DNA of 64,000 nucleotides from Saprospiraceae bacterium (GCA_016718205.1 JADKEB010000002.1:1-64000), one strand, 5' to 3'; shown: positions 24,154-33,887, counted from the stretch's first letter. Numbers and translations are program-made. The notes: generated by a model from the letters alone, not told the origin.

Positions 24154-25818
24154 CTATAAATTCACTCCTTTCCTCCACGGTATAAAATCATCCTGGCCCA
24201 ATAATTCTGCCTTTGTGAGATAATCACCTGAGGCCAAACCTATGAGATATTCCAGCATGGCTTCTCCATTTTCGGCAATTGTTTCCTCACCGGAGATAAT
24301 ACTACCTGAATCAAAATCAATGATGTCCGGCATTTTTCCAGCCAGACGGGTATTGGTAGAAACCTTAGCTGTCGGTGTGATGGCATTTCCTGTTGGAGTT
24401 CCGAGTCCTGTAGTAAACACAATCAGATTGGCACCTGATACAGCCATACCTGTAGTGGCAAGGACATCATTTCCAGGAGTACAGAGCAAATGTAAACCTC
24501 CGTTTTTTGGCAACTCAGTATACCGCAATACCCCGGCCACCGAGGCATTTCCTCCTTTTTTTGCAGCTCCTGCTGATTTGATGGCATCGGTGATTAGGCC
24601 GTCCTTTATATTACCTTTTGATGGATTCATGTCAAAGCCTGAGCCCTGTGATTTTGCTTCATCGTTATATGTATCCATGAGGTAGATAAACTTTTCAGCA
24701 TCTTCTGCCTTCTCACACCGATTGATAAGATCCTGCTCCACACCACATAGCTCAGGAAACTCAGCGAGTAATGTCGTACCACCCAGAGCCACCAAAATGT
24801 CTGATGCATTACCAAGAGCCGGGTTGGCAGAAATGCCTGAAAATCCATCAGATCCGCCACATTTTAAACCGAGATTGATTTTAGAAAGTGGTGCTGGTTT
24901 GCGTTCGATGTTATTGATTTCTATGAGGCCTTTGAATGTATCCCTTATGGCAGCACTCATGAGAGCATGCTCTGTCCCATAAGTTTGCTGATTAAAGTAC
25001 AGTAACGGTTTTTCAAAGTGACTGCTTCTGTCTTTAATTGCTGCCTGGAGATCTTCGATTTGGGTTTTTTGACAACCGAGACTCAGGACGGTTATACCTG
25101 CTACATTGGGATTGATACACATTCCTGCAAAAACTTCGGCCAACAACTGACAGTCCTCATTGGTACCGCCACAACCCATTTCGTGGGTCAGAAACTTTAT
25201 TCCATCCACATTGGGAAAAATAGGGTTTCTGACTGTTGGTTTGTTTTGGTCTTCGTCAAATGTAAGATGGTCAATTTCTGTGCTTTTTCCATTTTTATGC
25301 AGGTCGAGCAATTGTCTGACCTGAAGACGATACTTTTCAGGTTGCGCAAATCCCAACTCTCTTTCGAAAGCATCTTTCAGCATCATGATGTTGCGGTTTT
25401 CGCAAAAGACGAGGGGAATGACCAGCCAAAAATTTCGGGTTCCTACTTTTCCATCACTGCGATGATATCCGTTGAATGTTCTATTTTTCCATTTGGTGAT
25501 ATCCGGTTGTATCCAATCTGTCTTTTGACCACGGTTTGATATACTATAAGGCTCAGCATCATGCTTTAAATTGGATGTAGATATCCACTCACCCTGAGCA
25601 ATGGGCTGGATGGCTTTCCCAACAAGTACGCCATACATAATAACATCGTCGCCGATATTAAGTGACTTTATAGAAAATTTATGTTTTGCTTCGATATCCT
25701 GAGCTAAAACCAAAAGGTTTCCATTGTGTGTAATGGTTGTTCCCTTTGGCAGATCCTTCAATGCTACCAGAACATTATCATCAGGGTGGAGGTGTGCTAT
25801 TGTTTTCTTTTCTGACAT
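24154..25818 (-). CDS. UxaA-family sugar-acid dehydratase (probable L-fuconate dehydratase)
   Basis: The 554-residue protein has the two parts of altronate dehydratases: an N-terminal SAF domain (residues ~10-95, HPDDNVLVALKDLPKGTTI) and a long C-terminal UxaA domain with GYHRSDGKVGTRNFWLVIP, EMGCGGTNEDCQLLAE, LGLKCGGSDGFSGISANPA and GNASVAGVLRYTE. The conserved Cys residues that could hold iron are present. In this operon the substrate is most likely L-fuconate, giving 2-keto-3-deoxy-L-fuconate; many Bacteroidota use an UxaA-type enzyme for this step. The alternative is an altronate or galactarate dehydratase, which the gene context does not favour. Confidence 0.8.
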   Translation of the reverse strand: MSEKKTIAHLHPDDNVLVALKDLPKGTTITHNGNLLVLAQDIEAKHKFSIKSLNIGDDVIMYGVLVGKAIQPIAQGEWISTSNLKHDAEPYSISNRGQKTDWIQPDITKWKNRTFNGYHRSDGKVGTRNFWLVIPLVFCENRNIMMLKDAFERELGFAQPEKYRLQVRQLLDLHKNGKSTEIDHLTFDEDQNKPTVRNPIFPNVDGIKFLTHEMGCGGTNEDCQLLAEVFAGMCINPNVAGITVLSLGCQKTQIEDLQAAIKDRSSHFEKPLLYFNQQTYGTEHALMSAAIRDTFKGLIEINNIERKPAPLSKINLGLKCGGSDGFSGISANPALGNASDILVALGGTTLLAEFPELCGVEQDLINRCEKAEDAEKFIYLMDTYNDEAKSQGSGFDMNPSKGNIKDGLITDAIKSAGAAKKGGNASVAGVLRYTELPKNGGLHLLCTPGNDVLATTGMAVSGANLIVFTTGLGTPTGNAITPTAKVSTNTRLAGKMPDIIDFDSGSIISGEETIAENGEAMLEYLIGLASGDYLTKAELLGQDDFIPWRKGVNL

Positions 25819-25823
25819 ACTCG

Positions 25824-26975
25824 TTATTTTTTGATGAGGTGATTGGGAAGATCAAACACTTCAGCACTGCAGACCTGTTCCATCACTTGTTTTAGTTGCG
25901 TTTTTAGAATATTGATCATATGGTCACCACCTTCAGTACCCAGTGCTGATACAGCATACATAAAGGTTCTGCCAAGGAATGTAAAATCTGCACCGCAAGC
26001 CAGAGTACGTGCTATATCAGGTCCTGAACGCAATCCGCTGTCCATCATGATGGATAGTTTATCCTTGAACTTGTCCACAATTGGGGACAATGATTTAATA
26101 GAAGATTGACCGGCATCCAGTTGTCTTCCTCCGTGATTGGAGACAATGATTCCGTCAAAGCCCAATCGTATAGCCATCTCTGTATCCTGCTCGCTGGCCA
26201 CACCTTTGAGTACAAGATTGCCTTTCCACATATCTCTGATGGGGGCGATTTTTTCTTCATTGACACGTCCTGAAAAAGTAGCATTCATGTATGCTCCGAG
26301 TTGGGCCATGTTCAGACCCTTAGGCATGTATTTTTTCATTATGGCAAATTCGGGTTGTCCGTGTATGATCGTATTGATGGCCCAGTTGGGACGACCCATT
26401 ACCTGCAACATATTGGCCAGAGTCATTCTGGGAGGCATCGCCAGGCCATTGCGAATATCTCTTGGTCTGAAGCCAAAAGTAGGCACATCACATAGTACAC
26501 ATAGCGTTTTACAGCCTGCTTCTGAGGCTCTTTTCAGTATATCATCTCGTAAACTGTTATCAGCAGGATGATAGAGTTGAAACCAAAACTTGCCTTCTGT
26601 GATTTCTCCTATACGTTCGATGCTTGAAGTGGTCACTGTACTCAGTACAAAGGGAATATTATGTTTGAAAGCCGCTTTTGCAAGGATTTCCGCAGCATTG
26701 GGCCACATCAATCCCTGAAGCCCTACAGGTGCAATGCCAAAGGGGGCATCATATGTCACACCAAAGAGATCAGTTTTTAAGTTTGATTCAGTATGCGGAC
26801 TGAGGTAATGTGGCTTAAGTTCCACTTCTCTTAGTTCTGAAGTGTTTTTGTGAAGATTGACATCCTCATTGCAGCCTCCGTCGAGATATTCGAATGCAAA
26901 ACGAGGGATGCGTGCCTTCGCTCGTTTTCTGAGGTCGTCTATGCCCGGGTAGTTTGTATTGTATGGTGGATTCAT
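25824..26975 (-). CDS. FMN-dependent alpha-hydroxy-acid dehydrogenase, L-lactate type
   Basis: The ATG at 26975 gives 383 residues. The protein has the FMN TIM-barrel of the LldD/glycolate-oxidase family: FEYLDGGCNEDVNL, APVGLQGLMWPNAAEILAKA, FQLYHPAD, LKGVA, the catalytic-base motif SNHGGRQLDAGQSS and IMMDSGLRSGPDIARTLACG. It would oxidise L-lactate to pyruvate, passing electrons to the respiratory chain. Since the fucose route releases L-lactate, the gene completes the path to pyruvate. It is 5 bases upstream of the dehydratase gene. A longer frame to 26999 is less likely. Confidence 0.85.
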   Translation of the reverse strand: MNPPYNTNYPGIDDLRKRAKARIPRFAFEYLDGGCNEDVNLHKNTSELREVELKPHYLSPHTESNLKTDLFGVTYDAPFGIAPVGLQGLMWPNAAEILAKAAFKHNIPFVLSTVTTSSIERIGEITEGKFWFQLYHPADNSLRDDILKRASEAGCKTLCVLCDVPTFGFRPRDIRNGLAMPPRMTLANMLQVMGRPNWAINTIIHGQPEFAIMKKYMPKGLNMAQLGAYMNATFSGRVNEEKIAPIRDMWKGNLVLKGVASEQDTEMAIRLGFDGIIVSNHGGRQLDAGQSSIKSLSPIVDKFKDKLSIMMDSGLRSGPDIARTLACGADFTFLGRTFMYAVSALGTEGGDHMINILKTQLKQVMEQVCSAEVFDLPNHLIKK

Positions 26976-27018
26976 AATTTTTGTAAATTTTAAAAACAAT
27001 TATCTAAAATATTCAAAT

Positions 27019-28455
27019 TTATTTGCTCTTCTTTCTACCCCAATCAGGTTTATCAATATCCAGTTCATCCCTGTAAAAAATCATTTCCTTTTTTAAAATA
27101 TCTGTCAATTCGATTTCCTTTTTTTGAAACTGCGGTTTTCCTGCTAAATTATTTGTTTCATACTGATCCTGATTGAGATTAAATAATTGGGTGTGTTCTG
27201 CACCATCCACACTATATTTGATCAACTTCCAATTATCATTGGTGCGTACGGCCAGCTGAATATCCCTGTATTTGTAATAAATATTCTCTCTGAAGACTTT
27301 ATTTGGATTTGCTACGGCTTCCATTAGGTTTTTACCTTCGCTGGAAACAGGTTTTTTTAGGTTCAGATAGCTGCAAACCGTAGGAAATATATCTGAAAGG
27401 GAGGCCAAAGCCTGGTTTTTTTGATTTTGTGGAATTTTTGGACCTTTTAAGATTAAAGGCACCCTCATACTATGATCATACACACTTTGTTTACCGATCA
27501 ACCCATGCTGACCGACTGCCAGCCCGTTATCTCCGGCAAAAATAACCAAAGTATTTTTATCCAGGCCATTGGTTTTCAAAGCATCCAGGATACGTCCGAT
27601 TTGAGCATCCACCTCACTGATCATACCATAATACAAGGCAATTTCATTTTTTATGATTTCAGCCGTCCGTGGCACTGGCAATAATTTTTCATCCCGAACT
27701 TCCATTTCGCCATTGTCAAAAGGATGTTTTGGCAAAAAGTTTTTTGGTAGCGGAATTTTATCAGCATCATACATCTTGTCAAAAGGTGGCGGTGGCGTGC
27801 GAGGGTCATGAGGAGAAGTAAAAGCTACATAAGCAAAAAAGGGTTGTTGAGCATCCTTGTTTTTGTTCAAATAGGCTATTGCTGCATCGGCAAACATGGT
27901 GCTGGAATATTTTTCCGCCTTGAACTGTTCAGTTTTGAGATATTGACCGTTTGGATCAAAATGATACATTAAGGTATTTTCGTGACCTCCATCTTTAGGA
28001 AAATTCATTCCTCCAAAAAAGATATTGTCACCAGCTTCAAATGATCTGATAAATGATTCTTTGTCATTGTGCCACTTGCCTGTGGCAAATGTTTGATATC
28101 CATGGGCTTTAAGATGCTCAGGCATCATGGTGATTTCAGCCGAAATCATATCTGCACCTCCCTTGAGACTATTTAAATAAAGACCTGTCATGATACCTGC
28201 ACGACTTACTACACACAATGCACCATGTTTGCCACCCAGACAACTTGCTCTGGTAAAAGCAGTACCTTCTTTGACCAACCTGTCTATATTTGGTGTTTTA
28301 ATGGTTTTGTTGCCTAATGCACCAATGGTATTGTAGCTGTGATCGTCAGTAAAAAGTATTAGAATATTTGGCTTATTTTGTGCAAAAAGGCTGTTGTTGG
28401 TCAGAAAAACTGAAGTCCAGAGTAAAATAAGTAAATAATTTTTTTTTGTCATCAA
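27019..28455 (-). CDS. secreted sulfatase (S1 type) of the fucose operon
   Basis: The 478-residue protein has a signal peptide (to SLFAQ) and the sulfatase fold: N-I-L-I-L-F-T-D-D at the N-terminus with the calcium-binding Asp pair, H-G-A-L-C-V-V-S-R-A-G-I-M-T-G at ~78-91, GKWHNDKESF, FFAYVAFTSPHDPRTPPPPF and the DNGLAVGQHGLIGKQS block. Cys81 would become formylglycine, but the usual C-x-P-S-R is C-V-V-S-R. It probably removes sulfate from fucose-containing glycans in the periplasm. It lies second in the fucose operon, after the mutarotase gene. Confidence 0.85.
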   Translation of the reverse strand: MMTKKNYLLILLWTSVFLTNNSLFAQNKPNILILFTDDHSYNTIGALGNKTIKTPNIDRLVKEGTAFTRASCLGGKHGALCVVSRAGIMTGLYLNSLKGGADMISAEITMMPEHLKAHGYQTFATGKWHNDKESFIRSFEAGDNIFFGGMNFPKDGGHENTLMYHFDPNGQYLKTEQFKAEKYSSTMFADAAIAYLNKNKDAQQPFFAYVAFTSPHDPRTPPPPFDKMYDADKIPLPKNFLPKHPFDNGEMEVRDEKLLPVPRTAEIIKNEIALYYGMISEVDAQIGRILDALKTNGLDKNTLVIFAGDNGLAVGQHGLIGKQSVYDHSMRVPLILKGPKIPQNQKNQALASLSDIFPTVCSYLNLKKPVSSEGKNLMEAVANPNKVFRENIYYKYRDIQLAVRTNDNWKLIKYSVDGAEHTQLFNLNQDQYETNNLAGKPQFQKKEIELTDILKKEMIFYRDELDIDKPDWGRKKSK

Positions 28456-28475
28456 TGATATAGTATAAAGGAGAA

Positions 28476-28805
28476 TTAAAGCTGAAAAATTCTATTCATA
28501 AAAATCCATTTTTCGCCTTCTTTGGCTTCTTTTAATGGTTTTTGGAATTTCCACATGAGCGTCTCCCAAGCCTGTACATCCGGATTGTCAGCATCCATCC
28601 TGCCTTTTTTCTCAAAGGTAAAATCATCATTGGCTTCGAGAATCATAAAGAGCCGGCTACCGATGCGATAAATTTCAAGATTGGCGATGCCTGAGTCCCT
28701 GATACTTTTATCTATGGCTTCTGGTATCCGTTCATGATATCGCTCATATTCGGCAATGAGTTGAGGATCATCCATGAGATCTAAGGCGAGGCAAAAACGT
28801 TGCAT
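28476..28805 (-). CDS. L-rhamnose/L-fucose mutarotase family protein
   Basis: The 109-residue product is a complete member of the RhaM-type mutarotase family (PF05336): MQRFCLALDL, Y-E-R-Y-H-E-R-I-P with the catalytic His, NLEIYRIGSRLFMILEAND and the M-D-A-D-N-P-D-V-Q-A-W-E-T-L-M block, and a C-terminal W-I-F-M-N-R-I-F. It interconverts sugar anomers in the cytoplasm. In this operon the sugar is likely L-fucose. It is the first gene, so the promoter is upstream at about 28818-28825. Confidence 0.85.
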   Translation of the reverse strand: MQRFCLALDLMDDPQLIAEYERYHERIPEAIDKSIRDSGIANLEIYRIGSRLFMILEANDDFTFEKKGRMDADNPDVQAWETLMWKFQKPLKEAKEGEKWIFMNRIFQL

Positions 28806-28817
28806 TTTTTTTGGTTG

Positions 28818-28825
28818 TAAAGATA
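28818..28825 (-). promoter_or_regulatory. probable promoter -7 motif of the fucose operon
   Basis: TATCTTTA on the minus strand, 13 bases before the mutarotase start, is one base away from the TAnnTTTG consensus. No operator could be recognised. Confidence 0.35.
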
Positions 28826-29159
28826 AATATTTTTATTGTTTATTTGTATATTGCTAATTGATGTTTCGGATGTGTTATATTTAAGTCTCATTTCCATATT
28901 TTACTTTAGTTGAAATTTTATTTGTAGTTACATTGGTTTTACTTCTTTTTCTTTTGTCTTAATACAAAAGAAACATCCGTCGCGGCGGACAAGACTTTTC
29001 ATTTTCTTAACGCCAAAATTTTAAAAAATTTGCTAAACAGAAAAAACTCGCCTTAATCATTTGTGATTCGTAAGTACTCAATAAAAGGTATAAAAGAAAT
29101 GAACAAAGAAATACAAGATATATAGTGCATTAATATTTAAAGATAGGCCGTATGGAGAT
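28826..29159. other. intergenic region without a gene
   Basis: AT-rich sequence with no ORF of note. Around 28950-29010 it carries the CTTTTGTCTTAATACAAAAG palindrome typical of Bacteroidota interspersed repeats. Confidence 0.4.
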
Positions 29160-29865
29160 AGACAATCCAATCCTGATTATCAACCGAATAACCTCGTATC
29201 ATCTGATTTTTTAGATCAACTTTCATCCTGGTTTTTGTCTGATCGTTTAAGGCGGCTTATGCTAGGTTATGCAAAAGCCATTAATAAACAGCAACAAAGA
29301 ACAGGAAGTCTTCTTCAAAAAGGATTCAGAAGGAAAAATATACCTGATATTCTTAGAGTATGTTTAAACTTTTATCATTTGGCTCCAAGTGGCAAATTTT
29401 GTTTTAGCCTGCGTTATATTTTTCGCCGTACCGCGTCAAGCTACGCTTGAACTTCCGGCTATATTCAGTATTCGCTGCGAGCAGCTGCTCGCAGTTCCTT
29501 CTTTATTGAGTAAAGTATTTTACTCAATTCTCGTCACAGACGAGACCATTCAGTCATCTTGTCTAAAATTAAATTTCCTCGCTTTCGCTCAAACATAAAA
29601 GTTAAACATACTCTACATGAGAAAAAAATGGTTTTATGGTATATCCATCACAATCCAATCCACCATTTTTATACAGATCATTATGATGGGTATAAATGGA
29701 GCAGTTATCATGCATTTTATCTACTACAAAAACAAGAATTAGCAGAGACTTAGTTATTGAATGGTTTGAAGATTTGAATGAGTTTTTAAAGTCTGGTGAA
29801 GAATATAAAATTTTAAAAAAATCCTATAATTGGATGTTGAAGAGTATTAATAATTATTATCTATG
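29160..29865 (+). pseudogene. REP-associated tyrosine transposase remnant, split by a MITE
   Basis: The left part encodes FLSDRLRRLMLGYAKAINKQ, then RTGSLLQKGFRRKNIPD, the middle of a TnpA_REP/IS200-like transposase. The right part resumes at LHEKKMVLWYIHHNP, with YKWSSYHAF, and after a frameshift near 29745 ends in VIEWFEDLNEFLKSG and KILKKSYNW. The two halves are separated by the 260-bp element at 29355-29614. The N-terminal HUH motif is missing. The gene is clearly dead. Confidence 0.7.
29355..29614. mobile_element. MITE family B, copy 1 (260 bp)
   Basis: The ends AGAGTATGTTTAAACTTTTAT and ATAAAAGTTAAACATACTCT are imperfect inverted repeats. The interior contains strong hairpins (ATTGAGTAAA...TTTACTCAAT; TCTCGTC-ACA-GACGAGA). 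The same ends and right-hand ~130 bases occur at 53341-53645. It interrupts a transposase remnant. No clear target duplication was found. Confidence 0.6.
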
Positions 29866-29909
29866 AAATCAAGATTAATATATACCTTTACAATACTAAA
29901 TCACCATTT

Positions 29910-31763
29910 ATGAAAAGGTTTCTCATCATTGTAGCTTTTAGCTGCTTACACGGCTTTTTATTTGGTCAATCTTTCAATAATTTTCCAGTACAAACCCAAA
30001 AACCGCCCCTGCACGGAAAACACTGGATGGCTATCACCGGAAAACCTCTTGCCGCGACGGCGGGTGCCATGATTTTTTCAAAAGGCGGCAATGCTGTAGA
30101 TGCATCATGCGCGATGCTGGCAGCTACGTGTACCATGTGGGACGTGCTCAGTTGGGGCGGAGAATTGCAAGGTCTGATCTATCATCCCAAAACCAAAAAA
30201 GTCATAGCTATCAATGGATTGGGTGTTGCTCCTGCAGCTGCTACTGTCGAATTTTATAAATCCAAGGGATATGACAGATTTCCACCGGAGTTTGGGCCGC
30301 TTGCGGCTGTTACACCCGGCATTCCTGGAGGATTGATGACTGTACTTGCAGAGTATGGGACTATGAGCCTGAAAGATGTGCTGGCACCGGCCATGCAACT
30401 GGCGGTAGGATATCCTATCGAAGCCCAAACCGCCAATGCCATAGAAAGGGGTAAAAACGAAATCAAAAAATGGCCTTATTCATCCAAGGTATTTTTAACC
30501 CATCCAGGTGCCAAAAGAGAAGCTCCCGTCGGTGGCGAGATATTTGCACAAAAGGACTTGCTGGCCACCTTAACAAAACTTGTAGAAACTGAAGCAGAAG
30601 CACTCCGCAAAGGAAAATCCAGAAAAGAAGCCATCATGGCCGCCAATGACAGATTTTACAAAGGGGATATCGCTGCTGAAATAGCACGTGGCACTCAAGA
30701 ACAAGGTGGCATCATCACCGTATCTGATCTGTCCAACTGGAAAGTAAAAATCGAAGAGCCAATGATGACGACATACAAAGGAATAGAAGTCTATAAACTT
30801 CAGCAGTGGACACAGGGACCGGTCATGCTTCAAACCCTCAATATGCTCGAAAATTTTGACTTGAAATCCATGGGGTACAATACTTCAAGATACATCCACA
30901 CGCTTTATCAAACGATGAATCTTTCATTTGCAGACAGGGACTTTTACTACGGTGATCCGGATTTTGAACCAAAAGAACCTATGGAAACGCTGCTTTCAAA
31001 AGAATATGCCATGGACAGGATAAAAAATATCAACTGGCACAAAAATGATGCTGATGCTGTTCCCGGCGATCCATACAAATTTGAAGGAAAAGTCAATCCT
31101 TTCAGCAAATACCTTCCTTCAAAAAAAGATACCGTTGCAGCCTCCGGATCTGTGGATCAAAAATTTCTGGAAGAGTTTCAATCAGGAACTACTTCCGTTG
31201 TAGCAGCAGATAAGGAAGGCTGGGTAGTATCATTCACCCCGAGTGGTGGCTGGGTGCCAGCATTTATAGCCGGAAATACAGGACTAGGACTTTCTCAGAG
31301 GATGCAATCTTTTGTACTCAACGAAAAAGATGGACCTTACAATGTACTTCAGCCCGGCAAACGACCCAGGGTGACCCTTACGCCAAGCCTTGCCATGAAA
31401 GATGGCAAACCCTATCTGGCATTTGCTAAGCAGGCTGGTGACGAACAGGATCAGCTATTGATACAGTTTTTTCTCAATATGGTAGAATTTGGCATGACAG
31501 TACAGGAAGCTTGCGAAGCACCTTGTTTCAAGACATATCAGATGTACTCTTCATTTGGCAAACACGAAAAAAGAGCCGGAGCGCTGACATTAAATGATGA
31601 AATGCCTCAATGGACAAGACAAGAGTTGAGAAGAATGGGGTATAACATCGATTATCAACCCAGAACAAGCGGCCCTGTCAACGCCATCTATTTTGACTGG
31701 GAACATGGCAGTTTTTGGGGTGGATCGAGCAATCATGGTGAGGATTATGGCATAGGTTGGTAA
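29910..31763 (+). CDS. gamma-glutamyltransferase family protein (secreted)
   Basis: The 617-residue protein starts with a signal peptide (MKRFLIIVAFSCLHGFLFGQ) and matches the Ntn-hydrolase GGT family: an alpha-chain-like part with MIFSKGGNAVDASCAMLAA, AVTPGIPGGLM and LKDVLAPAMQLA, then the nucleophile region S-G-T-T-S-V-V-A-A-D (about residue 430) where autoprocessing would create the catalytic Thr. The PRVTLTPSLAMKDGKPYLAF block follows. It is probably periplasmic and acts on glutathione or other gamma-glutamyl compounds. A TACCTTTA motif is about 20 bases upstream. It has no operon partner. Confidence 0.9.
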   Translation: MKRFLIIVAFSCLHGFLFGQSFNNFPVQTQKPPLHGKHWMAITGKPLAATAGAMIFSKGGNAVDASCAMLAATCTMWDVLSWGGELQGLIYHPKTKKVIAINGLGVAPAAATVEFYKSKGYDRFPPEFGPLAAVTPGIPGGLMTVLAEYGTMSLKDVLAPAMQLAVGYPIEAQTANAIERGKNEIKKWPYSSKVFLTHPGAKREAPVGGEIFAQKDLLATLTKLVETEAEALRKGKSRKEAIMAANDRFYKGDIAAEIARGTQEQGGIITVSDLSNWKVKIEEPMMTTYKGIEVYKLQQWTQGPVMLQTLNMLENFDLKSMGYNTSRYIHTLYQTMNLSFADRDFYYGDPDFEPKEPMETLLSKEYAMDRIKNINWHKNDADAVPGDPYKFEGKVNPFSKYLPSKKDTVAASGSVDQKFLEEFQSGTTSVVAADKEGWVVSFTPSGGWVPAFIAGNTGLGLSQRMQSFVLNEKDGPYNVLQPGKRPRVTLTPSLAMKDGKPYLAFAKQAGDEQDQLLIQFFLNMVEFGMTVQEACEAPCFKTYQMYSSFGKHEKRAGALTLNDEMPQWTRQELRRMGYNIDYQPRTSGPVNAIYFDWEHGSFWGGSSNHGEDYGIGW

Positions 31764-31816
31764 ATTTTTGATTCGATCCAATCAGATATGCCTTAGTTGT
31801 TAAAAGGCAAACGATT

Positions 31817-32215
31817 TTAGTTTCCTTCCACAATGGTGAGTTTGTCACCGAGTTTTTTACGGATTTCATCCGCCAATTGATGTATTTTTTGGACAATATC
31901 GGGATGCTGATCAGCTATGTTGTGTTGGTCACCGATGTCATTTTTCAAATCATACAACTCGGGGTTTTCCATTTTTATGGATTTTGGGTTCCCTGGCATT
32001 CCATCTTTTCCCTGTGGTTGGTCCAGAAGTGTGATAAAAAGGCTGTAATTTTTAAGATATATAATTGTAAAGTCAGGAAAATACATCTTCCAGCCTTGAT
32101 TCCTTATTGTCTGTAATTTTTTTTTACCATAACAGAAGTAAAACGTCTCGCGCGGTGATGCTTTGGGTTTTCCTTTCAAAGCTGATATTACATTTAGGCC
32201 GTCTATAATGACAAA
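31817..32215 (-). pseudogene. C-terminal remnant of a second sulfatase
   Basis: The frame reads IIDGLNVISALKGKPKASPR near its start, then ETFYFCYGKKKLQTIRNQGW and PELYDLKNDIGDQHNIADQH, the end of an arylsulfatase. All catalytic parts are absent. The piece lies head-on to the GGT gene and back-to-back with prfC. It shows that this locus once held another sulfatase gene. Confidence 0.65.
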
Positions 32216-32262
32216 TATGGATTTTAATTAACTGAAATTTTAAGCCAACGCGCTTATTTTGT

Positions 32263-32270
32263 ACTTTTGC
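32263..32270 (+). promoter_or_regulatory. TAnnTTTG promoter motif of prfC
   Basis: TACTTTTG, 29 bases before the ATG at 32300, fits the -7 consensus and excludes the upstream TTG at 32267 as start, since that would precede the transcript. Confidence 0.5.
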
Positions 32271-32299
32271 GGGCTTTGCAAAGCAAATGCAACCATCAT

Positions 32300-33880
32300 A
32301 TGAGTAGAATTGAAGAAATTAATAAAAGGAAAACCTTCGGAATCATCGCCCATCCTGATGCCGGTAAGACGACATTGACTGAAAAACTACTGCTTTTCGG
32401 TGGAGCCATTCAGGAAGCCGGCGCGGTCAAATCCAATAAAATCAAAAAAAGTACCACGTCTGACTTTATGGAGATCGAGAAGCAAAGGGGTATCTCCGTA
32501 GCTACGTCCGTGATGGCATTCGAATATCGGGACAAACAAATCAATATCCTTGATACTCCAGGACACAAGGACTTTGCGGAAGACACTTACAGAACACTGA
32601 CGGCTGTGGATAGTGTCATAGTAGTCATCGACGTGGCCAAAGGTGTGGAAACCCAGACAGAAAAGCTCGTTGAGGTATGTCGTATGCGCAATACACCTAT
32701 CATCGTTTTTGTCAACAAGCTGGATCGGGAAGGAAAAGACGGTTTTGACCTGCTCGACGAGATTGAAATCAAACTGGGACTCAAAGTGACTCCACTTAGT
32801 TGGCCTGTAGGTATGGGGCAGCTTTTTAGAGGGGTATATAGTCTGTATGAAAAAAATCTCATCCTTTTCAGCCCACACGGCAAACAGGAAGAAGAGGACA
32901 TCTTCAAAATCAACAACCTGGAAGATCCATTGCTTGAAAATAAAGTGGGTAAAAACGCCGCGAATGCATTAAGAGAAGATATTCACACCTTGGTCTCTGT
33001 GTATCCGGAATTTAATAGAGACGTTTATCTTAAGGGAGATCTTTGTCCTGTATTTTTCGGTAGTGCTGTTAATAATTTTGGGGTGCGGGAATTGTTGGAC
33101 TGTTTTGTGGACATAGCGCCTAATCCACTTGCGAGAGAGACTGAAGAACGGTCAGTTCATCCTGAAGAAGAAAAATTCAGCGGCTTTGTTTTCAAAATAC
33201 ATGCCAACATGGACCCAAAACACAGAGATAGAATTGCCTTCCTCAGAATTTGTTCAGGTACTTTTGAAAGGAATACCAATTACTATCATGTACGTCAGGA
33301 AAAAAATATGAAATTTGCCAATCCTACGGCTTTTATGGCTTCCAAGAAGTCTGTCATTGATGAAGCCTTCCCGGGAGATATTATAGGTCTTTACGATTCT
33401 GGCAATTTTAAGATAGGAGACTCCCTTACTCAAGGAGAAATCCTGCATTTCAAGGGTATTCCCAGTTTCTCACCCGAACAATTCAGATTTGTCAACAATA
33501 CTGATCCTATGAAGACCAAACAGCTCAACAAAGGGCTGGATCAGCTGATGGACGAAGGTGTTGCCCAATTATTTACCAAAGAAGACAACGGCCGAAAAAT
33601 AATAGGAACTGTAGGGGCACTTCAGTTTGACGTCATACAGTATCGTCTTAAAAATGAATATGGCGCATCTTGCGACTATGAACCGGTCAATCTATATAAA
33701 GCATGTTGGGTGAGTTGTGAAAACCCTGTGACAATGAAAGAATTTGTCACACGAAGGAAAAAAGATCTTGCCAAAGATACCGATGGTAACCTTGTATTTC
33801 TGGCAGAGTCAGCCTGGTCGCTCAAGATGGCTCAGGAAAATCATCCTGATGTGGAGTTCCATTTTACGAGTGAGTTCTAA
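32300..33880 (+). CDS. prfC: peptide chain release factor 3
   Basis: The ATG at 32300 gives 526 residues, close to the E. coli length of 529. GTP-binding motifs are complete: AHPDAGKTT (P-loop), RGISVATSVMAFEY (switch I region), DTPGHKDFAEDTYRTLTAVD (switch II) and NKLDREGKD (G4). RF3-specific blocks follow (GSAVNNFGVRELLDCFVDIA; VVGALQFDVIQYRLKNEYGA-like). The protein recycles RF1 and RF2 after termination. It is a single gene between a sulfatase remnant and the E2 gene; the E2 gene converges on it. Confidence 0.95.
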   Translation: MSRIEEINKRKTFGIIAHPDAGKTTLTEKLLLFGGAIQEAGAVKSNKIKKSTTSDFMEIEKQRGISVATSVMAFEYRDKQINILDTPGHKDFAEDTYRTLTAVDSVIVVIDVAKGVETQTEKLVEVCRMRNTPIIVFVNKLDREGKDGFDLLDEIEIKLGLKVTPLSWPVGMGQLFRGVYSLYEKNLILFSPHGKQEEEDIFKINNLEDPLLENKVGKNAANALREDIHTLVSVYPEFNRDVYLKGDLCPVFFGSAVNNFGVRELLDCFVDIAPNPLARETEERSVHPEEEKFSGFVFKIHANMDPKHRDRIAFLRICSGTFERNTNYYHVRQEKNMKFANPTAFMASKKSVIDEAFPGDIIGLYDSGNFKIGDSLTQGEILHFKGIPSFSPEQFRFVNNTDPMKTKQLNKGLDQLMDEGVAQLFTKEDNGRKIIGTVGALQFDVIQYRLKNEYGASCDYEPVNLYKACWVSCENPVTMKEFVTRRKKDLAKDTDGNLVFLAESAWSLKMAQENHPDVEFHFTSEF

Positions 33881-33887
33881 TAAAATT

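Noticed and set aside
25018..25539. 173-codon plus-strand frame inside the UxaA-type gene
   Set aside because: It is antisense to the dehydratase gene, whose family blocks cover the same bases.
29389..29598. 69-codon ORF within the MITE B copy
   Set aside because: It is confined to the non-coding element and the frame is not kept in the second copy.
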